Source of the DNA: Prevotella sp. UBA2850 | GTDB lineage: Bacteria; Bacteroidota; Bacteroidia; Bacteroidales; Bacteroidaceae | Assembly (NCBI GenBank): GCA_002350805.1 | Contig: DEFO01000027.1 | Span: 1 to 37,712, forward strand | DNA: 37,712 nt | Direction: 5' to 3' | In this document: one piece after another, positions 25,618-32,898 of the stretch | Position numbering within the stretch: the stretch's first letter is position 1 | Layout of the letters: every line of letters starts with the position of its first letter | The notes under the pieces: model-generated | What the model saw: only the letters and a program-made list of their open reading frames with translations | What the model was told of the DNA's origin: nothing | The model's database searches: none | Program-made: the position numbers and the translations under genes

Positions 25618-27408
25618 ATGAGCATGATCATGAAAAAAGCATTATTTGCAGTGCTTGCGTGCATGGCAATGACAGTCATGGCACAACCACAGGGCAGGGG
25701 CGGTTTCCCGAAGCCTGAGAACAAAGCCACTTTCAAGGACTTGAACTACGCGGGCGATGATTTGGAGGCCCACCGGCTGGACATCTATCTACCCAAGCAG
25801 CAACAAGAGAAATACAAAGTGGTGATTGCCATCTACGGCAGCGCCTGGTTCGGCAACAACATGAAACTCATGACCTATCAATCGGTGGGCAAGCCTCTGG
25901 TCGATGCCGGTTTTGCCGTTGTGTGCATTAACCACCGCTCGAGCACGGAAGCCAAGTTCCCAGCACAAATCAACGATGTGAAGGCGGCCATCCGCTTCAT
26001 TCGTGCACATGCCTCTGATTATCAGCTCGACACCTCGTTCGTGGGCATCACGGGCTATTCGTCGGGCGGACACCTGGCTGCGCTGGCCGGCGTGACCAAC
26101 GGCATGAAGGAGCGCACCGTGGGACAGACGACGGTCGACATCGAAGGGAAAGTGGGCAACTGCCTCTCTGCCTCGAGCGACGTCGATGCCGTGGTCGACT
26201 GGTTCGGACCCGTGGATATGGCCCACATGCAGGACTGCGAGACGGTGAAGGACGAGAAGTCGCCTGAGGCGGTGCTCATCGGCGGTGCACCGGCCGACCA
26301 CCCCGACCTGGTCAACCTCATCAGTCCCATCACCTACATCAGCGACAAAGGGCCGCGCTTCCTGGTCTTCCATGGCGAGGCCGACAATGTGGTGCCTCAT
26401 TGCCAGGGCGTGCGTTTCTCCGAGGCGCTCGAGAAAGCAGGCCGTCTGAAGGCGTTCTGCAGCATCCCCGACGGCCAGCACGGTCCGGTGACTTTCAATG
26501 AGAATACATTCAAGACCATGGTGTCGTTCTTCCAGGAAGAGGCTGGCGGCGTAGCCACAACGGCTGTGCCCCGCAGCCGTGTGGTAGAAGACGGCGGGAC
26601 GGGTCCCTATAAGGCTGTGATGAAAGAAGAGAGCGGCCTGGCTGCCCATACGGTTTTCGTGCCGCAAGACCTCTCCGCATTCAATGCCGGCAACCCGCTG
26701 CCGGTGCTGGTATGGGGCAACGGAGCCTGCTCGAACTCACCGTGGGAGCACTATAAGTTCCTCAACGAGATTGCCTCGCACGGATTCATCGTGGTGGCCA
26801 CGGGATTCATACCCATGGACGATGAGCCATACCGCGGACGGATGTCGACCACCGAGCAGCAGATAGAGAGCATCGACTGGGTGATGGCGCAGAACGACAA
26901 CCCGCAATCGCCTTACTATCAGAAGATCGACGTGAGGAACATCTGCGTTGCCGGCATGTCGTGCGGCGGTTTGCAGACGCTCTTCAACTGTGCCGACCCG
27001 CGCATCACGTCGCTGATGATCTGCAACAGCGGACTCTTCAACCAGCAGAATGCCTCGCAGGCTGTGGGAGGAATGCCCATGCCGCCCAAAGAGAAACTGA
27101 ACGAGATTCACACACCGGTCATCTATATTCTGGGCGGAAAGACCGATATTGCCTACGAGAACGGCATGGACGACTTCCACCGCATCAACCATGTGCCCGC
27201 CTGTGCCGCCAATTTCCCGGTGGGTCACGGCGGAACCTACCGCGAACCGCATGGTGGCGAGTTCACCGTGGTGGCACTGGCATGGCTCCAATGGCAGCTG
27301 AAAGGCGACAAACAGGCCGCCAAGATGTTCAAGGGCAAGAAATGCCAGTTGGCAAAACGCAAAGACTGGACCATCGAGAAAAACAAGAAGTTCAATACGC
27401 TGAAGTAG
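25618..27408 (+). CDS. Secreted double alpha/beta-hydrolase, esterase-like
   Basis: From the ATG at 25618 this is 596 residues: a signal peptide (about 1-22, ending VMAQ), then two alpha/beta-hydrolase domains. Domain 1 (about 40-305) resembles bacterial feruloyl/acetyl-xylan esterases. Its nucleophile elbow GYSSGG gives Ser148, with Asp256 (HGEADNVVP) and His288 (DGQHGPV). Domain 2 (about 330-560) resembles the PET-hydrolase/dienelactone-hydrolase type, with Ser448 in AGMSCGGLQT, Asp510 (GGKTD) and His537 (VGHGGTY). Both triads look intact. Substrates are probably ester groups on plant or mucin glycans, but this is inference. The two domains are only distantly alike, so fusion is likelier than recent duplication. 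Confidence 0.82.
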   Translation: MSMIMKKALFAVLACMAMTVMAQPQGRGGFPKPENKATFKDLNYAGDDLEAHRLDIYLPKQQQEKYKVVIAIYGSAWFGNNMKLMTYQSVGKPLVDAGFAVVCINHRSSTEAKFPAQINDVKAAIRFIRAHASDYQLDTSFVGITGYSSGGHLAALAGVTNGMKERTVGQTTVDIEGKVGNCLSASSDVDAVVDWFGPVDMAHMQDCETVKDEKSPEAVLIGGAPADHPDLVNLISPITYISDKGPRFLVFHGEADNVVPHCQGVRFSEALEKAGRLKAFCSIPDGQHGPVTFNENTFKTMVSFFQEEAGGVATTAVPRSRVVEDGGTGPYKAVMKEESGLAAHTVFVPQDLSAFNAGNPLPVLVWGNGACSNSPWEHYKFLNEIASHGFIVVATGFIPMDDEPYRGRMSTTEQQIESIDWVMAQNDNPQSPYYQKIDVRNICVAGMSCGGLQTLFNCADPRITSLMICNSGLFNQQNASQAVGGMPMPPKEKLNEIHTPVIYILGGKTDIAYENGMDDFHRINHVPACAANFPVGHGGTYREPHGGEFTVVALAWLQWQLKGDKQAAKMFKGKKCQLAKRKDWTIEKNKKFNTLK

Positions 27409-27416
27409 AAAGTTCT

Positions 27417-27669
27417 GAACATCTGCTCTATCCGGCAGGCATCCCCCTCTTGGTACTTGCGCTCTCACCAAGCGGCTCGATGCCGTGGAGTATCTCAAGC
27501 AGCATCAAGAGGCCGCTATCCGACGCTATAAGATGGCCATGGTGGCGGCTTTCATCGTGGGCATCGCCAGCGGGGCCATCACGATGGCACTCATTCTCTC
27601 CATTCCCGCCGATATGCCGGTAAGGATTTAGACAAGAAACTCGAAGTGTTTTTCCCCGACAACAAATAA
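27417..27669 (+). pseudogene. Decayed small membrane-protein gene
   Basis: One frame from about 27467 reads TKRLDAVEYLKQHQEAA, a basic spacer, and the hydrophobic MAMVAAFIVGIASGAITMAL, then stops at 27629. Shifting one base near 27618 continues sensibly as GKDLDKKLEVFFPDNK to a stop at 27667-27669. Upstream, another frame gives the apolar stretch LLYPAGIPLLVLAL. No start codon connects these pieces. The pattern is that of a membrane protein with one helix and a short charged tail, broken by frameshifts. I do not recognise the family. Confidence 0.5.
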
Positions 27670-27743
27670 CTCCACAACGACCGATTCCAACTGTCTGAGT
27701 TGCGGTCAGATTGGGGAATATTGTAGTGGACAAACTTATTTGT

Positions 27744-28346
27744 TTATTCCTTACCGGCAAATTCGTCTATATCCTTGATAGCCTTGTTCAACGAGCGCAT
27801 CTCACGGGAAAAGACATAGAATGACAAGGCAAATACAATGACAATAGCTACGCAATAAGCAACCAATCTATCACTTGAGGGGAAAGCGATGTCGGTGCCA
27901 TGAAAAACGCCAAACGGAATGCATGCTAACCAGAGCAATAGGAAAGGTAGTATGCCGAACGTGTAAAGTTTCTCTCTGCGCTTGAAGGTTATCAGCCGCT
28001 GCTGGGCACTGAGCACGTCATCAACTGCAAGATGTTTGTCGCGGATGGTACTGACATTCCAAAAGTTGAAAACGGCCTCACCAGCTATCAAAAGACCTAG
28101 GACAATAATTGGTAGCCATAAAAAACCAGCGATGCTTCTTAGAACGTAAACAAACAAAGGTAATAACGCCAATTCCGCTACGCTGCCCCAAAAACTCATC
28201 TGCTTAATCCACGACACGTGGCCTTTCATCGCCTCTTCCAACAGGCGTCGGCTGACAATCTCCTGCTGTTCCATACGGTTCTTAAACTCAGCGACCTGAC
28301 GGCGCAATTCTTCCAGTTCCTGTAAGTTATTGTTCTGATTCTCCAT
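27744..28346 (-). CDS. Membrane protein of unknown function paired with an ECF sigma factor
   Basis: A 200-residue protein: an N-terminal coiled coil (about 5-45, with ELEELRRQVAEFKNRMEQQ), two membrane helices (about 55-95), a cytoplasmic linker with basic residues, two more helices (about 125-165) and an acidic C-terminal helix. It starts 16 bp after the ECF sigma stop and is surely in the same transcript. The position is that of an anti-sigma or accessory membrane sensor, but it lacks the Cys/His zinc motif of ZAS anti-sigma factors and the FecR pattern. Function unassigned. Confidence 0.7.
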   Translation of the reverse strand: MENQNNNLQELEELRRQVAEFKNRMEQQEIVSRRLLEEAMKGHVSWIKQMSFWGSVAELALLPLFVYVLRSIAGFLWLPIIVLGLLIAGEAVFNFWNVSTIRDKHLAVDDVLSAQQRLITFKRREKLYTFGILPFLLLWLACIPFGVFHGTDIAFPSSDRLVAYCVAIVIVFALSFYVFSREMRSLNKAIKDIDEFAGKE

Positions 28347-28362
28347 AATTCCTGTTAAGTTT

Positions 28363-28848
28363 TTAATCGTTTGACATATTCTTTAATTCCTCCTTGATGC
28401 GGTAGAGCCTCACCGACACATTCTTCACCGTGATGCCCATGATGGCGGCAATCTCCTCGTAGCTCATGTTCTCTAACCACAGCAGAATGATGGCGCGGTC
28501 GAACTGTCCCAATTTGGCGATGCGTCGCCGCAGCATGTCCATCTGCCGTGAGTTTTGGTTGGTCTCCGTCTCTTCGTAAGGATTGATGTCCATCGTAAGC
28601 GGCACGGTCTTACGACGCCGTTTCTTGCGGTCAAGCGAGATGCACACGTTCAGGCTGACACGGTAGATCCATGAGCGCATATCGCTGCGCCCCTCAAACG
28701 AGGGCAGGCTGTTCCACAGGTTGATGAGCACCTCTTGAAACAAGTCGGCCACCTCGTCCTGGTCGTTGGAGAACATATAGCAGACGGCGTAGATTGTACC
28801 GCGATGCTTCTTGACTATTTCTTCAAAGTCACGTTCTAAATCTTTCAT
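28363..28848 (-). CDS. ECF-family RNA polymerase sigma factor
   Basis: From ATG 28848 this is 161 residues. Region 2: IVKKHRGTIYAVCYMFSNDQDEVADLFQEVLINLWNSLPSF, then MRSWIYRVSLNVC. Region 4: LPRRI-like helix, RAIILLWLENMSYEEIAAIMGITVKNVSVRLYRIKEEL. This is group IV (ECF) sigma-70, directing RNA polymerase to a stress or envelope regulon. An upstream in-frame TTG (28887) is less likely, because a TATCTTCG -7-like box at 28889-28896 would place transcription start after it. It forms an operon with the four-helix membrane protein, suggesting control by membrane partnership. Confidence 0.9.
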   Translation of the reverse strand: MKDLERDFEEIVKKHRGTIYAVCYMFSNDQDEVADLFQEVLINLWNSLPSFEGRSDMRSWIYRVSLNVCISLDRKKRRRKTVPLTMDINPYEETETNQNSRQMDMLRRRIAKLGQFDRAIILLWLENMSYEEIAAIMGITVKNVSVRLYRIKEELKNMSND

Positions 28849-28989
28849 TTCTTCTTGCTGTGCAAACGTCTTTTGATAGTTAGTCAAACGAAGATAGCAA
28901 AAAACTACAGAATCTGACGTATTTTTTCAAAGTTTGTCTGCTTTACAAAAAAAAGGACTTCGTTACAAGCAATAACGGACAGAACTTCA

Positions 28990-29038
28990 TTTACGATTAT
29001 TTCTTATACTATCGGATAAAGCAACAATAAAACATCAG
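28990..29038. repeat. Diverged direct repeat, copy A
   Basis: Ungapped comparison with 36011-36059 gives 38 matches in 49 positions, with the ends best kept (TTTACGA..., ...ATAAAACAnCAG). It is in the same orientation as copy B. Both lie beyond the 3' end of leftward genes. Confidence 0.6.
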
Positions 29039-29040
29039 GG

Positions 29041-29173
29041 GGCACTTCATCACCTTGGCACGTTCACCTACTCGGTTCGGTCCAAGGATGCCATCTTTCT
29101 GAACTGGCAAGACAACACGTTCAAACTGCCAGTTGGTGAGGTCGAAAGAAGAACGCCATTGATGACAACATGT
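29041..29173. other. Gene-free stretch with coding-like composition on both strands
   Basis: On the minus strand, in frame beyond the esterase-fusion stop, the stretch reads WRSSFDLTNWQFERVVLP, then VQKDGILGPNRVGERAK. On the plus strand it reads HHLGTFTYSVRSKDAIFL, then NWQDNTFKLPVGEVERR. Neither has a start codon or a family I recognise. It may be a leftover fragment of a larger gene. Confidence 0.3.
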
Positions 29174-32100
29174 TCATTCCGTGATGTTCTCCTTCCCCAT
29201 CAGGAACTGTCTGATATTATCCAAAGAGCATTTGAAATCCTTCCCGCTGAAACCGTGACCAGCTTTGGGAATTTCAACCAGTCGGGCATTCTTGTACAAC
29301 TTTACGGCTCTACGAGAATACTCTATTGGAACTACTGCGTCGGCATCGCCATGAACAATCAGGACAGGTCGGTGATATGCCTCTACAGCCTTATAGGGAT
29401 CCATATTACGAATCTCCGCGAAGAAACGCCGCCCGATGGGTACTCGCCAGATTCTTGTAGTATCAGGGATGTCTGACACCTGTGGATAGCGGCTGTTCCA
29501 GTTGTCCGGAATACATAAGGCAGGAAACTCAAGAATTAACTTGCTGATGTCTTTTTGCATCTTGGCAGCGGTCAATACTGATATGAGTCCTCCCTGACTC
29601 CCTCCCAATAGCACGATGTTCTTCTTGTCAACATCGGGGCGTGACTTAAAGTATCGCACGATAGCCTCCAATGCTTTCTGTTCGTCGAGCACAGACATAT
29701 TTACCGTATTGTTGTCTGTACGGCTACCTGTTCCACCACAAGGAAAGTCAAAAGTGTAACACATGTAGCCCAACTCATTCAGCATCTTGAAATAATTACG
29801 TCCCGAATGATGCGTACCATTGAAGCCATGAGATACAATCACAATCGGATGTCGCTTCTCGCCATTGTCGGGCGTGCTCAATACACCATAGATTTGCTGC
29901 TTACCTTGTTTTATCCATAGTTCTTTTTCTACGGAAGGCTTTATGGTATTGGCTGTTTTCTTCTGCAACACCACTGGGCCTAACAGACCCGAACGAAGGA
30001 GCGGCGTGTCTTTTTCGAAGAATTTCATGGAGACAACGGCCTTGCGCTTTGTGGAACGTGGCATTCCCTTGCTGAGCCATTCGGGCACTTCTTTCATAAA
30101 TCGCCCGATACTCGGCGACTTTGAGGTAGCACCAAAGGTCACAGGCTCTGACCATTCCACATCATCAGGCTCCAGTTCATCGCCCACCATTCGGTTCACC
30201 CAGAGGTTCGTGACATCTATCTCCAGCGTATTATCGCCTCCAAGCAAAGCGTCAGTAATGTCGATAGTAAAAGGTGGTCGCCAAAGTGTACCGCACACTT
30301 TCCCGTTCACCTTGACCACGGCGAGATTCTTCACTTCGCCCAAGTCGAGCACATAATTGTAGTTGCGGTTCAATTCTTTCAGATACAGATGTTGCGAATA
30401 ACGTGCCGTGCCAGAGAAGTACTTGATATCGTTGTCAGTCGATTCGTTCCAAGGCATAAGTGATGTCCACTCTACTTGTTTGCCATCGGCAAATTTGATG
30501 GTCCACTGACCATTGACAGACAGCGTGTCTATCACATCACTGGAGATACCGTCTGCGTTTGATGCAGTTTCTGTTGTTTTATCTTTAAGTATCAAGAATA
30601 CAGACCGTCGGGTGGTAAGGTTCAACTTGACTTGTGTCTTCCCGTCTTCCATCTTCCATGTCTTAGCGATGGATGTCTCTCCCGTCTCTGGGTCCCACAC
30701 CTCGGGCATTCTACCAGTTCCTTCTATGGTAAGTGTCGGGGCAAGACCACCATCTTTGGCGTTGGCAATGAAGTAAATGTCGGTACCATTGTCACTACGG
30801 TGAATCCACTGAAAACCTTCTACATCAGCAGACAACGACGGATTCTTACTCTTGAAATCATCGACGAAGCGACCTCTTTGCAAGAGAGCCTGACAACGGG
30901 AGAAATACGAAAACAGCGGTTTTGCACCATCTTTCCACCATGTCTGTCCTGGTGTCCACCATGTACCCCACATACCGAAGGTCATGCCAGGTTTGGCATT
31001 CACCCAAGGATTGTGGGCTGCTGCATGAAGCATCAACTTGTTAATGCCAAGACAGAAAGCAGAATCGGCGATGGCTTTCAGACGGGCAGGATCATCCTTC
31101 CAGGCATGAAGCGGCCAACAGGTAAACCCCTCTGCATAAACGGTCTCATGTCCAACTCGCCTTGCTGCATTCACTACACGAGGAATATCCTTCCAGCCCC
31201 AGTTGGTTGGCTTTGCCCAAAATTCTGCACAGATAGGGTCGTCTGCGGCTAATTGGCGCACAATCTTATCGGTGTTGATGGGGTTGAACGGCTTGGCAGA
31301 ACCAGTTCCGTATGGCTGCACCAACAACTGCAGGCCGTGCCCATGCGCCAGTTGACTCATATAGCCATAATAGTTCTCGGCAAATAAATCCGATACTGTC
31401 TCACGCCAGTCACGCTTGAACTGATCCGTCGCCTGGCTGTTGTCGATGACCACCCCTGCCAAAGCTGGCAACCATTTAACTATATCATATCCTCTTCGTT
31501 GTGAAAACTCCTCTGGCATTCGCTGGGTCCATTCCTGACCGCCTGCCTCATAACTGTCAATCTCCAATCGCTGGAAGGTCTTGCCAGTCTCTTCACCAGC
31601 AAGATTTAGCAGCATGGCAGGATAGCCCGACCAATAGTGTGCAACAGCCTCACGACTCATCTTGTCGCACTCCAGACCTGTACCGCTTTCGGGTGACGTA
31701 CTACCATTGGTCTTACCATTAGCCGTATGGCCGAAACGATAGATTTTCCACTTTCCTTTAGGAAGCTGGATGCTGGCAGCACCTGGAAAAACGAGGATTT
31801 GCTCTTTCTGAACGATGCTGTCATCTGGAACTGCTACAACAGCTATGTCTTCATAATAGCCAAAATTAGCCTCAGGTTGTATCAGTCTTATATGCCGCTT
31901 ACCTTGTGACTCTACCATCGTCCATACAAGCTTCTGCATGGAATATTCAGGTTTAACCGTCGGATAGGCACTCGATGACCACCCTGGACAATTGTGTGTG
32001 CCATACGAAAGACCTAAGCGGCGGCATTCACTGATAGCAAATCGCATCAGCTGTTGCCATCGCTCGGAACCAATAGCATTGGTAGTGTCCTTTACTAGTC

Positions 32101-32332
32101 CCTGTCCTGTACCGCCCACCTGAAAGTTCTGTACACCTCCGATACCTGCTTTCTGATAAGCCTCCAGATCTGCGGTTATTCCTTCCTTTGTTATCAAGCC
32201 GTCCATCCACTGCCATATCATAATAGGTTTGGCCTCGGCAGGAGGATTCATAAAAACATCCTCTATCTTTTGGCCAACAACACACTGAAGTCCTAAAACA
32301 GACAACGCTAATAAAAGTAATCGTTTTTTCAT
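29174..32332 (-). CDS. GH106-like alpha-L-rhamnosidase fused to a cinnamoyl-esterase-type hydrolase
   Basis: From ATG 32332 the protein is 1052 residues with a signal peptide (KKRLLLLALSVLGLQCVVG). Residues about 22-790 show GH106 features: FMNPPAEAKPIMIWQWMDG, DLEAYQKAGIGGVQNFQ, RLGLSYGTHNCPGWSSS and a beta-sandwich with WRPPFTIDIT, ending SGLLGPV, the usual GH106 end. Residues about 805-1052 are an alpha/beta hydrolase of the bacterial cinnamoyl/feruloyl esterase type: VSHGFNGTHHS, Ser912 in LLGGSQGG, Asp998 (HGDADAVVP) and His1026 (AGHGFSG). GH106 enzymes remove alpha-L-rhamnose from pectins such as RG-II; the esterase would strip acyl groups. A perfect -7 box TAACTTTG is at 32351-32358. 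Substrate is inferred. Confidence 0.82.
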   Translation of the reverse strand: MKKRLLLLALSVLGLQCVVGQKIEDVFMNPPAEAKPIMIWQWMDGLITKEGITADLEAYQKAGIGGVQNFQVGGTGQGLVKDTTNAIGSERWQQLMRFAISECRRLGLSYGTHNCPGWSSSAYPTVKPEYSMQKLVWTMVESQGKRHIRLIQPEANFGYYEDIAVVAVPDDSIVQKEQILVFPGAASIQLPKGKWKIYRFGHTANGKTNGSTSPESGTGLECDKMSREAVAHYWSGYPAMLLNLAGEETGKTFQRLEIDSYEAGGQEWTQRMPEEFSQRRGYDIVKWLPALAGVVIDNSQATDQFKRDWRETVSDLFAENYYGYMSQLAHGHGLQLLVQPYGTGSAKPFNPINTDKIVRQLAADDPICAEFWAKPTNWGWKDIPRVVNAARRVGHETVYAEGFTCWPLHAWKDDPARLKAIADSAFCLGINKLMLHAAAHNPWVNAKPGMTFGMWGTWWTPGQTWWKDGAKPLFSYFSRCQALLQRGRFVDDFKSKNPSLSADVEGFQWIHRSDNGTDIYFIANAKDGGLAPTLTIEGTGRMPEVWDPETGETSIAKTWKMEDGKTQVKLNLTTRRSVFLILKDKTTETASNADGISSDVIDTLSVNGQWTIKFADGKQVEWTSLMPWNESTDNDIKYFSGTARYSQHLYLKELNRNYNYVLDLGEVKNLAVVKVNGKVCGTLWRPPFTIDITDALLGGDNTLEIDVTNLWVNRMVGDELEPDDVEWSEPVTFGATSKSPSIGRFMKEVPEWLSKGMPRSTKRKAVVSMKFFEKDTPLLRSGLLGPVVLQKKTANTIKPSVEKELWIKQGKQQIYGVLSTPDNGEKRHPIVIVSHGFNGTHHSGRNYFKMLNELGYMCYTFDFPCGGTGSRTDNNTVNMSVLDEQKALEAIVRYFKSRPDVDKKNIVLLGGSQGGLISVLTAAKMQKDISKLILEFPALCIPDNWNSRYPQVSDIPDTTRIWRVPIGRRFFAEIRNMDPYKAVEAYHRPVLIVHGDADAVVPIEYSRRAVKLYKNARLVEIPKAGHGFSGKDFKCSLDNIRQFLMGKENITE

Positions 32333-32399
32333 ATAGTTAGTATTTTGATGCAAAGTTAGCAATATAATTTAAAGTATAGCCTTTTAAATAGACTTTTCA

Positions 32400-32446
32400 T
32401 ATAAAAAACAAAGTGCGAAAGTAATCAAATACTTTCACACTTTGTT
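32400..32446 (-). terminator. Terminator-like hairpin after a gene remnant
   Basis: Seventeen-base arms (32407-32423 and 32430-32446) pair around a 6-nt loop. The single mismatch (C/A on the plus strand) is a G-U pair in minus-strand RNA, so the stem is fully paired only in the leftward transcript. A T-rich tail (minus: TTTTTATATG) follows. It lies 32 nt past the remnant stop at 32479. Confidence 0.75.
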
Positions 32447-32478
32447 GATTTTCAATCAGTTTGTTCGATAAAAACTCA

Positions 32479-32508
32479 CTAATACTCATCCTCGTTGAAG
32501 ACATGTCT
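32479..32508 (-). pseudogene. 3'-end remnant of a DUF2795-type gene
   Basis: The last codons read RHVFNEDEY then stop, matching the C-terminus FLFNEDEY of the intact gene at 36125-36346 (18 of 21 bases over the final seven codons including stop). A stop lies just upstream in frame, so only about ten codons survive. It keeps a terminator at the same distance downstream as the intact gene. Confidence 0.55.
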
Positions 32509-32700
32509 CACAACTGATTATCAGAAACTTACACTATTCTTAACTATTTTTACCCAAACTTACAGCACTATCAGAGGCGATGTAGGGCGATAATAAGGTA
32601 AATTGGACAAACAAACCTTTCATTGTTTCCAATCCAATCAATTATCCTATTTACCTCAGTATCATTATATGGTCGGTTCGGCTCGGTTCTTGTTTGAACG
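32509..32700. other. AT-rich gap with no recognisable gene
   Basis: Apart from a weak inverted repeat (AGGTAAAT 32596-32603 with ATTTACCT 32649-32656, 45-nt loop), I see no coding, RNA or mobile-element signal here. Confidence 0.4.
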
Positions 32701-32898
32701 TCATTTGTAAAGTGTCTCATTCTCTTTCGGTTTGTATTCCTGACCATAAGAATAATCTATCAATCCCAGCATACCAAGCCGTGACATTACAGCGACTTCT
32801 GTTCTGCCTATGGCTTTTGCAATTTCAGAAAACGACTGCCCTTCGCTATGGTGAAGTCTTCGAAGGACGAGAGACTTTATCGTTTTCTCTGGAAGGTT
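32701..32898 (-). pseudogene. Out-of-frame C-terminal HTH extension of the sigma-like protein
   Basis: In the +1 frame relative to the sigma-like gene, 65 codons read NLPEKTIKSLVLRRLHHSEG, then SFSEIAKAIGRTEVAVMSRL, then MLGLIDYSYGQEYKPKEN, to a TGA at 32701-32703. This is a helix-turn-helix of the type EIA..lgRt..AV.sRL..LGLI, common as a tail on DNA-repair and helicase proteins of Bacteroidetes. A stop lies just upstream in its own frame and there is no start codon. Skipping one base of the CC at 32895-32896 joins it to the sigma-like protein. It is thus either lost by a frameshift, reached by +1 frameshifting, or a sequencing error. Confidence 0.55.
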
